Origin: Larix sibirica
Lineage: Eukaryota; Streptophyta; Pinopsida; Pinales; Pinaceae
DNA length: 12,386 bases
Assembly: GCA_004151065.3 (NCBI GenBank)
Contig: NWUY0300000600.1
Location: 51,698-64,083, forward strand
Direction: 5' to 3'
Positions 1-8,591 of this stretch are shown here, piece after piece. The translations under genes were made by a program, and so were the position numbers. Positions within the stretch are counted from its first letter, which is position 1, and each line of letters starts with the position of its first letter. Below the pieces are notes generated by a model, which saw only the letters and a program-made list of their open reading frames with translations, had not been told where the DNA came from and did not search any database.

Positions 1-312
1 GGAATAATAAAATACACTTATAAAATTCTTAGAGGTTACAATACTTCAACAATAAATGTAGAAGATTGTCGACGAGATTCAGAGAGCAAAGCGGATCCAA
101 AGTAAATCTATGCTAAATCCATCTAATTGTACAATAATATAGGCCAGCATTGAATGCACCAATGGGAGCGAATGCGGATAAGACAGCTGAGAAAGGGGTT
201 TAAAACCACAAGCAAAGGAATTGGTGTAGGGCATAAAGTATGTAAGGAGTTAGAGTTGATTTGAGGAGAGTAGAGTAGAGCCAATTCAAGTGCAATCATC
301 ACAGTACAAGTA
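1..312 (+). other. Unassigned left edge, partly open reading frame
   Basis: Frame 1 (starting at base 1) is partly readable here but has several stops (TAA, TGA, TAG), and I recognise no domain. It may be the spacer between pol and the extra ORF, or the decayed N-terminus of that ORF. Nothing else stands out. Confidence 0.3.
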
Positions 313-1790
313 ATGGAACCAAGGGTACCAATCTCAATCCAAAGAAAGGCACGCACCAAGAAGATCTTTGTTGTAATAGAATAAGAGGTTCTGGAGGTTG
401 GCGCATCAGGATCAGGATCTGGTTCAAGAGAAAGAAAGGGAGCATCAAGCTCCATGCAACCACATTTTCAAAAGCCATATGCACCTCCAAGAAAGATGAA
501 TGCGAAGCCAGACAATTTCTAGAAGGAAACGAAGTATCCCATGGAGGAACACCAAATATCGGAGGAGGTCCCTGTATGGAGGAATTTGTTGAAATTTTTT
601 AAGTACGCGGACCATGACATTACCAATGCAGAGCAGTTTTCGGAGCTAGACACAAAGAATTACATGAGCATAAAGACTAGTTCGGACACACCAATCATTA
701 CAATGGATTTGTAGCAATGGGAAATGGGGTTGAAGCATGCAGGAATACTGAATTTGTTGGAGATCTCGCATTTTGGCAGAAGTCCAGAAATTAAAAAAGT
801 TTTACAATTGTTGTTTAGATGTGTACACAGAGGATTTCTATGGTTGGATATGGCAGTGCACATTCACAGGAAGATGATTGTGCAAATAGTGGGGTTACTG
901 ATAGTAGGCGAGGACCCAACACTATTATTTAGGAACAAGAAGTAGGACAAAGGGATAGCTGAAAGGATGAAGGATAAGTATGGCACACACAGAGCACTGC
1001 GGGGGTTGGATGTGGAAAGGATCAACAATGTCACCGTGAGGTTTGCAACACAAGTTTTGGCTTGAAAACTATTCAAAAAAAGTAGCAAGGATAGAGTCGC
1101 ATCATGGATTATATCAGCAGTAGAAAAGTGTGCAGAAGGTGTACAGCTGAATTGGGCGACGTTCCTAGTGAATGAATTTCTGGAGGATTGCAGGGAAGTG
1201 CATGAGAATGGGAAACAATTCCATTATGCATGGCTACTGATATTGATTTCATTAGTTACATGGAGGGATCCTGAAGATTCACAGATCTTGGACATTGACC
1301 ATAATCCATGCTGGGCAGCGAGATATGCTAACTTGTAGCATACCACCAATAAGAGGAGGCATATTGATAAGAATGCGACGTTGTTTGTCTACAACGAATC
1401 CATCTAACATATCATCAGGATAGTACCATGCATTCAACCACAGGTAGTAGATATGTACAAAGGAATTGTGTGCTTTAAGGCCGACAAACACTACATTTAT
1501 GTACAAGCCAGAAGGGATCCGAAAAAATTATGGTTACCAACATTGTTTAAACTGACTGAGAAAGATGTCAACATAATCATGAATGACTGGGAGGCAAAGT
1601 GGAGAGTTCTAGTCATAGAGAAGGAACATCAACAGTAGGATGTAGCACAGGATGAAGAATCAGAAGAAGATCCGAACGAATATCAAGATGAGGGACAAGA
1701 AGACCAGCAAGAAAATGAATCAAACCAGGGAAATGGTGCGGGATACACTACGTAGGATACTGCACCAGGGGTACATGAAAAAGGAAGTAG
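313..1790 (+). pseudogene. Extra retrotransposon ORF, N-terminal helical part (decayed)
   Basis: Frame 1 reads as one protein-like stretch from about the ATG at 313 to about 1790. It is broken by stops at 382 (TAA), 520, 712, 943, 1336, 1636 and 1753 (TAG), 1063 (TGA) and 1405 (TAA). A Gly/Ser linker comes first, then predicted helices with aromatic and basic residues (KNYMSIK, RKMIVQIVGLL, RFATQVLA, NWATFLVNEFLEDC, FHYAWLLILI), then a segment with YKGIVCFKADKHYIYVQARR, then an acidic Glu/Gln-rich tail. It has no zinc knuckle and no protease, RT or integrase motifs, so it is not gag or pol. The helix-rich core, with a conserved-looking NW...FL...EF block, loosely recalls the plant-transposon proteins encoded after pol in Athila/Tat-like elements; that match is from memory and untested. 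The start is uncertain: 313 and 451 (both ATG) fit equally. Function is unknown. Confidence 0.55.
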
Positions 1791-3301
1791 TTGACTGAGG
1801 CAGGGCCTTCAACGTAAAAGAAGAAAAGGAAAGCAATGAAAGAACCACTGGTTGAGTCACTAACATAGGACGACTTGGACAAAATAGTCAAACAATTCGA
1901 TGAAGTAGAAAAGGAAGCATTAGAGAAATTAGTACAAAATAAAGAGGAGATGAAAACAAACATGCAGGAGCAGTTAATTGCACTACGCCAGGATTTCGAA
2001 GCAACTAGAATCACACCGAATAGAGCATAGGAAGAGCATACAGAGAGTACGGGATGAAGGAAAATAGTTTCGCAGCTATCAGTATGATCAACTAAGTGAA
2101 GAACTATGAATATATCACCGTGAGCACTAGAGTTCCCTAAAGCAAAACTCCAAGAAAGCGCATTGGCGATAAGTTCAATTTAGTTGGTTTTTTTAGAAAT
2201 ACCAGTAGAAGTGTTGTACAATTTGCAGATAGGAGTGGAAAGAGAAATTCAGTTGCGTGTATCCATGAAATTAGCTGAGAAGGCCGAAGCAAATGTAGAA
2301 AAAATATTACTACAAGAGGAAAATGAGAATGTGCGCAAGGAAAAAGAGGATGCAACGCAAAAGAAAGAAGAAGCGGAGAAGATGAAAGAGGAGGTGGTGA
2401 TAGAAAAGGAAAAATTGCAGTTGGCATTAGAGAGATTGTACAACACAATATCAGAGGAACAACTAGAGGTAGACATCCCAGTTGAAGAGAAAGTGAAAAA
2501 TATAAGTGAAGAAATCCTAGGATTCTGTGAGAAGATTGTGGACATGGAAACAAGGACAATTCCAAGTAAACCATCGGAGGAAAGAGATAAAAGGGAGCTA
2601 ACAGCTAGTGCAGATACAGTAAATATCAAGACCCTAGAAGAAAAGTGTGGGCATATGTGTGAAGAAAGTAATAAAATTTGGTCGTAGCTCATTGAGAGTG
2701 TGGAGTTGAAGGAAATAGAACCAAAAGTGCAAGTTGCGTATATGAAGGCACAAAAATTGAAGGATACAATGGGTACTATGCCAACATTCGAACATATGAC
2801 CACAATCATGGAACATAGAAATCAACTAGTGGAATTTATTAAGTTAAGGAATGAGTAGCAAGATATTGCGTAGAATTTGGAGCCTCCAAAAGATGAATCA
2901 TATAAGGTAATAACATAACTTGCTGCAGTACAAACCGATGTGCAACAGACAAGTTAGGAAAATGAGGAGAAGTTGAAGGGACCTCTGACTGCGCAAATAG
3001 CATAGGACATCACAGTGCAAGAAGCACAAGCAAAACAATAGGTTGTGACTATGAAAGACACACTTTTGAAGTTGATGGAGACAATGAAGGCAGTGCAACA
3101 TCAGACTTGAAGTGATGTGCGTCAAAAAGAACGTGTGGCCATCATTGGGAAAATCGGCAGCTAAGATTTTGAAATGATAGGAAATCGACATCAAATACCT
3201 GAAATTAAATTAGGCGACGTAGGAAAATCATGTCACGAAGAGTTGAGGAACTTGGTGAGCAACTATAAAAGAGACAACAGATTGTAGGTTGAACAAATTA
3301 A
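1791..3301 (+). pseudogene. Extra retrotransposon ORF, NLS-like patch and long coiled coil (decayed)
   Basis: The reading moves to frame 3 near 1790 and opens with a basic patch, KKKRK (codons from 1818), that resembles a nuclear localisation signal. A charged helical stretch rich in E, K, Q and L follows. The clearest block is 2184-2687, 167 codons without a stop, with heptad-like spacing and runs such as KEEAEKMKEEVVIEKEK, typical of a coiled coil. Between about 2038 and 2165 the better frame is frame 1, so a pair of compensating indels flanks that piece. In-frame stops are mostly TAG (1866, 2028, 2685, 2856, 2871, 2955, 3003, 3039, 3285), with TAA at 1815, 2916 and 3162 and TGA at 3108. 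Together with the upstream part it would be roughly a 1000-residue protein. An oligomerising structural or nuclear role is possible, but only inferred from the coiled coil and basic patch. A host myosin- or kinesin-like gene is unlikely because no motor or other known domain is seen. Confidence 0.55.
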
Positions 3302-3691
3302 GTTTTCATTTTTGTTGTTTTGGAGTATATGCTACAATTTTGGGTATACGATGTAGAGATGTGGAATTGAGGGGAAAACAAGAGGTGCCAAGTGGTGGAA
3401 CAAGGATGATGTTATAGAAAGCAGAGACGTCATAATCCAAGAGCATAGGTAGATGCATTGTAAAGAGCCATGGCACCACCAAATGGAGAAGTGACAATAT
3501 AGAGAGAAACCTAATAAGCAGAGTCAAGTGATGGTTGGAACTATGCTCATATCAATGATCACAACAATGCAACTAGAGGGATCGACCTCTGGTTCGAAAA
3601 GTGTTATGCAGTAGTAGACATACTAGTGCATCGAAGAATATTGGTCAAAGAAATTTGTGCAGCAGCTGAAGTTGCTCGGGACGAGCAATAG
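3302..3691 (+). pseudogene. Extra retrotransposon ORF, C-terminal piece (decayed)
   Basis: Frame 2 takes over after about 3301 and runs to a TAG at 3689. The first ~20 codons are rather hydrophobic (VFIFVVLEYMLQFW), then a basic patch (RKQRRHNPRA). The last ~50 codons (from about 3536) are stop-free, ending in ILVKEICAAAEVARDEQ directly over the hairpin that precedes the G-rich tract. Stops upstream include two TGA, TAG and several TAA. It may be the true C-terminus of the coiled-coil protein after a frameshift near 3300, or a separate small ORF. The hydrophobic run is too charged and too short to call a membrane anchor with confidence. Confidence 0.45.
3673..3687 (+). other. Perfect hairpin just before the polypurine-like tract
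   Basis: TGCTCG-GGA-CGAGCA is a perfect 6-bp stem with a 3-base loop, overlapping the last codons of the extra ORF. From memory, many plant Ty3/Gypsy elements carry a related 'GGGACGAGCA' phrase shortly before a run of G that ends the internal region. The stem has survived intact in an otherwise decayed region. Confidence 0.55.
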
Positions 3692-3705
3692 GTGAGTGTT
3701 GGGGG
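3690..3705 (+). promoter_or_regulatory. Polypurine-like tract (plus-strand priming site candidate)
   Basis: The run AGGTGAGTGTTGGGGG is G-rich, with three internal T positions after the GGTGAG stretch, and lies directly after the ORF stop. In LTR retrotransposons an RNase H-resistant purine tract next to the 3' LTR primes plus-strand DNA synthesis. The position fits; the exact LTR start after it cannot be fixed from one copy. Confidence 0.45.
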
Positions 3706-3955
3706 CCTATTGGAGCAGGTTTTGGACCTATCTTAGAATTTGTGAACCAGAGAAGGACCATGTGATAACTTAACATTTGGACTAAAAACGCGCAAGAGGC
3801 AGAAGTTAGTTAGGTGTTTTGTCCACTTTGTAATGGGCTCTTCCCATGTAGTGATGTATAAATATGTAAGGGTTTTAAGGTTTAGGAGAACTTGTTATAC
3901 CTCAAATTGTCACCTTTGATTTGGCAAGCTTCATCACCATGAGAAGCATGGGTTT
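3692..3955 (+). other. 3' noncoding / partial 3' LTR candidate of element 1
   Basis: This has no coding signal worth keeping and lies right after the G-rich tract, where a 3' LTR should begin. It contains a TATA box (3857-3864). It may be the first ~250 bp of a 3' LTR cut by insertion of the next element, or the 5' part of a longer LTR running to 4921. Confidence 0.35.
3857..3864 (+). promoter_or_regulatory. TATA box candidate
   Basis: TATAAATA is a good plant TATA sequence, placed in the LTR-like segment about 155 bases after the G-rich tract. It is a second TATA candidate besides the one at 4389, which matters for deciding how many LTRs are present. Confidence 0.35.
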
Positions 3956-4113
3956 TGATGTTCCCTAAGTGTGTTAGGACCCACTATGTTATGGTTCACT
4001 CACTCCATAGCCATGTTTGGGAGAGTTTCCTACCTTTTGGGGGTCGAAAACCACTTAACCTAAACTCACTTTGAGCCTCGGAGTAGGATTTTTTCTCCCT
4101 ATCCCTTGTCTGG

Positions 4114-4141
4114 GGAGTGAAAATGACAATTTTTTCACTCC
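4114..4141 (+). other. Perfect 10-bp inverted repeat in LTR U3
   Basis: GGAGTGAAAA pairs perfectly with TTTTCACTCC across an 8-base loop. A second imperfect version follows at about 4155-4183 (GAGTGAAAAT / ATTTTCGCTC, one G-T wobble), and related GAGCGAAAAT words recur in the leader near 5146. These could be protein-binding or RNA-folding elements in the U3. Confidence 0.5.
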
Positions 4142-4388
4142 TTGCAAGCCTTCTAGGGAGTGAAAATCTCAACATTTTCGCTCTGTGTCATGCCTTAGGG
4201 GAGTGACAATCCCATTGAGACTACTTTGCCATGATTTTGGGGTTGAGTTCTGAGCTTGATATTAGGTGGGTCATCCTATCCTTCGAATATATCCTCAATT
4301 TCCATTTAAGGAAACCTCAATCTTCCTTCATCCACCTTATCCTCACTTGATCCAACTCTTTCTCCTAAGTAGTTTGGCCTCTCCATCC

Positions 4389-4395
4389 TATAAAG
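4389..4395 (+). promoter_or_regulatory. LTR promoter TATA box
   Basis: TATAAAG, in CCTATAAAGAGAGCC, sits inside the LTR about 530 bases from its end. Transcription would be expected to start about 30 bases downstream, defining the U3/R boundary near 4420. This is the better placed of two TATA candidates because it lies upstream of the primer binding site and leader. Confidence 0.5.
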
Positions 4396-4926
4396 AGAGC
4401 CTCACACCTTGGTTGAAGGGGATGAGAGGACAAGAAGCTTAGAGAGGTGGTCCTTATGATCTTGTGGTGCTCAAAGGGATTTGGAAGGGAAGCTTGAAGG
4501 ACATGCTGTCACAGAGTCAGGCATAGCTTTGTATGTGTTGTTCATGACTTTCCATTAATATAACTTGGCNTGTCTCTTTTGATGGATATGTGAATATGTC
4601 TACTAATTAGTAGCTAGATCTTGTTTGATACACTTGGTGCATTGTAATGTTTTGTTCTTTGTTCTTGTATGTAGGCTCACAAGTTTGGATCTGCAAGCTA
4701 GGAGTTGGATTCGTGAGGAGCATCTAGGACAACCGTCTAGATCGAGGTAGGACAATTTCCCTCTCCCTTCCTTCTCATGTTTTTGCTTGCTTGTGTATGA
4801 ATGAGGTCTAGGAGATGTTAGGTACCATTTTCCTACTTTATGTATTGGATTAGGGATCTAGGGAACCTTCTATTCATCCAAGAGGGATTCTACCTATCAG
4901 TAGGTAAGATTTCCTGCATCAGAAAC

Positions 4927-4944
4927 TAGCGACCATACTGGGGA
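4927..4944 (+). promoter_or_regulatory. Primer binding site (tRNA-Arg-like)
   Basis: TAGCGACCATACTGGGGA starts five bases after the LTR end. It resembles the primer binding site complementary to tRNA-Arg used by Ogre/Tat-type elements (TGGCGACTCTGCTGGGGA, from memory), with 14 of 18 positions equal. Two of the four differences are G to A, as expected from later decay. The tRNA-Asp type used by Athila elements fits less well. It fixes the left LTR as a 5' LTR. Confidence 0.55.
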
Positions 4945-5830
4945 CTTTCCCTAGTTTTTCAAACCTTTGAGTGTTTGTTTGGATCATTGAAACCTCATTA
5001 AGTGTGTTTTATGTTTAAGTTTTTGTCTTCTTTGGTTATTTTTTAGAAGTATCTCAAGCCCAAGACCTGATACATTCTTGGATCTAGACAAAATCTTCCA
5101 TTTTTGTCAACCTACAGGACTTTATTGCCCCCAAGGAGCTTACAGAGCGAAAATTACCGGATTATCGCTCCTCCTTAGTGTCTCAAGGAGAAAAAATTCC
5201 CTTTTGTCGCTCTGTCAGGGTGGTTACAAGAGCAAAAATCTCCTATTTTGGGCAGTTTTTAGTCTCAATTTGCTTGATTTTGCTTCGATATCTTTTGTGT
5301 GACCTTTTTTTGCTTGATAAAGGTTGTGTGTGCTATTTACCTGAGCATTTGATTGATTTTTTGAACCATTTTGAGACCCATTTTTGTTTTTTGTCAATCT
5401 TTGAAAGTTTGAAACTAACTTGGGTTAACTTGATCCTTAGTTGAGTACATCACTTCTCTGAATTGGTTTTTTTTGTTCAGTGGACTTTAAGTCTCCATTA
5501 CACTGCGTTTAAGTACATCCTCGAATCTTGTTTGGCTCCATTGGGACCTTCTTGAGTTATTTGGAAAGTGAAGCATTGTTTGGGCCTTTTTACACCAAAT
5601 TCCCTGTTTGCTTGGATTTTGGATGAAATCTCCAACCTCGTACAAGCCCAGGAGTTTGCAGGTCTGTTCTATCCCTTCCTTACCATTAGGTCTGAGTTGG
5701 ATTGACTATTTGAGGTTTTAAAATATCTCTTGTGTGTTGTTTGGTTTCCTTGGTTTGTAAGTGATGAGATTGAAAGTACTTGGGTGATCCAATTCTTTTT
5801 GATTTTGTTGCCTTGAGTGGGTGCTTGTAT

Positions 5831-6310
5831 TCTTCAACTTCTTTGAACTTGGTTTGATTGCAAGTGTGTTTGATTTTATTAATTTTCAGCATAACAAGGA
5901 AGAAAATTTGTCTTTTGAGTTGTTTGGTGCAATTTGGGATTTCTTAGAAATTGAAAGTTTTCTTTGTCTTCTTTGGCTTTGGGTTTGTTACATTCATCAT
6001 CAAGTCTCTAAATTGAATCAAAGAAGATTAAATTTCAAGTATTTTGAATAATTTGAAAGTATTTGGAAAGGTTGAAAGCTCTCTCTTCCTCGACCTTAAA
6101 ATTATTTTGAAGGAGCATTGAATCTTCTCAAAATTAAAAGCAAAAAGCTTGTTTTTCAAGTCTTTTCATGCATTTAAAGAATCCTTGAAAGTGAAAGAGT
6201 TTCTCATCTTCTTTGCTCCTTAAAATATTTTTGTAAAACGAAATTAATCCTTTTTAATCAAAACAAAGAAGTTGTTTCAATTCTTTTATGTAATTTAGGA
6301 TTTTTGAAAA
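5831..6310 (+). repeat. Degenerate ~120-bp tandem repeat, about four units
   Basis: Units begin near 5831, 5951, 6072 and 6191, so the period is 119-121 bp. The last three open with [GT]TGAAAG followed by a TC-rich block. Units then share an A-rich stretch (such as AATCAAAGAAG, AACAAAGAAG, AACAAGGAAG), then TTCAA-like and TTT-rich sequence, and end in a 'GGATTT..TTGAAA'-like phrase. Identity is modest, so the array is old. It lies wholly in the untranslated leader. Confidence 0.6.
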
Positions 6311-6478
6311 TAAGAAAACAAGAAAAAAGTGCTTTAATGCTTTTGGTGTTTTCTTGAAGGATTTGCTTGTTTGGATTTTGGTGAATGTTTGGAGTTTTAG
6401 TTTAGCCTTGTATTCATCCATAAAAAGGAAAGAAAAATTGCATTGGCATCGAGTGTTTATTGCATTGAAAATAGAAAA

Positions 6479-6501
6479 TCTCTCTCTCTCTCTCTCTCTC
6501 C
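6479..6501 (+). repeat. (TC)n microsatellite
   Basis: An uninterrupted (TC)11 run plus one C. It is the only perfect simple repeat of note in the window and is young relative to its decayed surroundings. Confidence 0.9.
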
Positions 6502-7386
6502 CATAGATAAAGTTCATTGAATTGAAGGCTTATGCGTCTCATTTAGTTTACATGATCTTGAGTCGAGTCTTCACATAATTAGTTTCACTTCTATTTCATC
6601 TTGAGTAAAATAACAAACTTAAAATAAACCACACACTAATAAAATTAATTAGACTTTTATTTTCTAGCGCACCAAAAATATTATAGGGATTAGGACTTTT
6701 GGAGTAGGAAATGTGAGCAAATAATTTAAGAGTCACTAAAACGAAACTAGGAACACTAAAGAGTGAAAATCCATTATTAGCATGAAGTGATTGTTGGGAA
6801 ATCTCCTCTAACATGGGAGTCAAGTGGTAGGAGAAGCCGAGAAGAGTGTTCGGACCAGTCCTCGACATTCTTTCTTGGTGGGGTTATGTGAGTTAGGGAG
6901 TATTCTTAGTAGCGGCAAGTCCTCAGGGTGACACCACTATCTGAGTTTCTTTGGGTCTAAGAAAATTGTCTTACGTTCCCTTCCCATTCACAGAATCTCT
7001 ATACCATGACCGTTTCGCCCAAACACCAAGCATGAAGTGGTAGCTTTAGTTGCTTTTCCTAGGCTATCTCCTAGGTCACTGCAACAGTAGTGCTATCGGT
7101 ACCTGAGATAGACGCGCAACACATGATTTTGGCTCCTTAAGAGAGTACTTGGTTGCGCCCAGTACTTGCATCTCTGGAAATACACTACGAAGTAGTTATG
7201 GGTAATTGCCTCTTGTTTCTTTGCTGACGTCTTGATATCCCATCTTTGAAAGATCCCTTATTTCCTATTTGCTTGATTGATTACCTTTAGTTATTTTTAG
7301 GGGTGTATTCTTCCCACATTCGTAGTTGGCCCTAGGAATCATTGTTTTTCACACTAGCTAATCAAGGTCTAAGATGATCTCGTAAA

Positions 7387-8591
7387 ATGCAGTGGTTGGA
7401 TCCTAAACAACAAGGACCTCCACCTTCACAACACTCATGTCACTCTTCTACCAAAGGTACTATTAACGAAGGAACTCCCTCTGAGGTTGGAAGTATTGAT
7501 CCCTTCAACAATCAATTTCAAGGAGAGGTTGAAACCATCACGGAGGGCCCCATCCATCCTGCAAATCCCCCTCTCACAAGAACTATTGGTCCAGTACTTG
7601 TAGAGTTACCCTCTACTTTATATTTTTACACTTCTTCTACGTATTAGTTTCCAATTAACACATTTTATAGGTAGTCTTTGGACATGATTTTGACACTGTC
7701 TCATTCTTTCGATCGATCGACAATGTTATTGACTGCCACTATGGACAATCAAACAAGAGTCATTGTGGCTCAGACTTCCATCACTTCTCCTTTATGGGAG
7801 ACTTCTATGGCCTAGGTTATCCCCCAGGCAAGCCAGGTGAATCCGTCCTTACCATTTATGAGCATGAACCCTCTCACGTTTGAATCATATCACACCTCTA
7901 CTCATAGAGGCGTACCTATATATCTACCAAATTATCTACTTGGTGTTTCCTTACCATATCACTCTAACCCAACAGCTCGTCAAGGTGTAACCTAGGGTCT
8001 CATCACCGATAGCTTGACACAACCCTCCCTTCCCTAAATAGGTAATATTATGGCAGTTACACAAACTGTTCCATCGATTCCTGCTACTACCCCGATGGTT
8101 AATCCATCTATATATTACCTAGGAGGGAAAGTTACGATTGGGGGGCAACCTGTGCTTAGGTATCAACCCCTCATTTATGGGAAACAATCAATTTTGGTGA
8201 CAACCAATATCAAGGAAAATTTCCATTGGTAGCCAACCATTCATGGGAGGACCAATTGTCCAACCCAACCCTCCCATGGCTACCACCACCCCCGTTCACA
8301 CTAGGATACCATATCCGGTGGCTACGAATGTTCCATAGGGTCAACCCGATCGGATAGGTATCCCTCCGCAAGGATGCCCACCTTTCCAACCTATGAACCC
8401 CATGGTTCCTGTGCCCTAATTCCCCCAAAATCAGTATATGGAGGACTGACATGTTTTAATTACCCATCTCAACCTACCCTAGGCCCTACTAGTATTCCAA
8501 TGCCTTATCAGTATTACCAATATCCCCAACCAAATCGACAATACCCTTTTTGGCTACTTTAGATATGCTAGACTTGTCATGATTGACAAAT
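7387..8591 (+). pseudogene. gag: Gag, proline/glutamine-rich N-terminal region (decayed)
   Basis: The ATG at 7387 opens 86 stop-free codons. The frame continues through stops at 7645, 7672, 7813, 7993 and 8230 (TAG) and 8035 (TAA). It then shifts to frame 2 (about 8234-8440, proline-rich with TAG 8336 and TAA 8417), back to frame 1 (to about 8568), then to frame 3 for the capsid core. Composition is rich in P, T, S, Q and N with YQYYQYPQPNRQ-like runs, typical of the disordered N-terminal part of large plant Gag proteins. I see no catalytic motif. The start choice follows the longest clean opening after the leader; an ATG at 7374 is followed at once by a stop. Confidence 0.6.

Larger units (their letters stand above)
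1..3955 (+). mobile_element. 3' part of a decayed LTR retrotransposon (element 1)
   Basis: This stretch holds a degraded long coding region, then a hairpin, a G-rich tract and TATA-bearing noncoding sequence. That order matches the 3' end of a plant Ty3/Gypsy element (extra ORF, polypurine tract, start of the 3' LTR). No reverse transcriptase or integrase is visible, so any pol would lie left of the window. Assignment to the Tat/Athila group rests on the post-pol ORF and on the hairpin plus G-tract layout, which I know from plant elements of this kind; it is an inference. The right limit at 3955 is set only by the proposed LTR start of the next element. Confidence 0.5.
3956..4921 (+). repeat. 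5' LTR of element 2
   Basis: The right end is well supported: CATCA ends at 4921, five bases before a primer binding site. The left end is a proposal: TGATG at 3956 is the exact inverted match to CATCA, giving a 966-bp LTR with TG...CA ends. A five-base match could occur by chance in a kilobase, so the true start may be nearer 3697 (TGTTG, just inside the G-rich tract). A TATA box sits at 4389 and short inverted repeats lie in the U3 part. One N is present at 4570. The TSD would be GGTTT (3951-3955) if 3956 is right. Confidence 0.55.
4945..7386 (+). other. Long untranslated leader of element 2
   Basis: About 2.4 kb between primer site and Gag start with no convincing coding region; the short open frames are chance products of T-rich sequence. 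The first part (to about 5700) repeats GAGCGAAAAT-like words, the middle holds a ~120-bp degenerate tandem repeat (5831-6310), then a (TC)n tract at 6479. The last part (about 6780-7250) is richer in GC and may hold the packaging signal, as leaders of retroelements usually do. Leaders of this length are known in Tat/Ogre-type elements. Confidence 0.5.

Noticed and set aside
2137-2574. A leucine/proline-rich minus-strand frame resembling a membrane protein
   Set aside because: Same antisense shadow of the coiled coil; no start context or homologous domain.
2249-2809. A long open frame on the minus strand (186 codons, serine- and phenylalanine-rich)
   Set aside because: It is the antisense of the E/K-rich coiled-coil region. 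GAA/GAG and AAG/AAA codons reversed give Ser, Phe and Leu without stops, a known shadow effect.
313-3691. TAG read as glutamine (a variant genetic code) as the reason for so many in-frame TAGs
   Set aside because: TAA and TGA stops and several frameshifts interrupt the same reading, and the neighbouring gag-pol shows the same mix. Decay of a silenced element explains all of it.
4114-4141. LTR hairpin as an intrinsic transcription terminator
   Set aside because: The sequence is eukaryotic in character and the hairpin lies in the U3 part upstream of the TATA box, where a terminator makes no sense.
5078-5444. Short + strand open frames after the primer site that could be a leader peptide
   Set aside because: They overlap each other in different frames in T-rich leader sequence and resemble no known protein.
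5821-6051. A 76-codon frame inside the leader with Phe/Leu-rich translation
   Set aside because: It follows the T-rich tandem repeat, and the 120-bp units are not conserved at the protein level.
7708-7722. GATCGATCGA word near 7710 as a regulatory site
   Set aside because: A short palindromic run inside the gag reading; no second copy or context supports a function.
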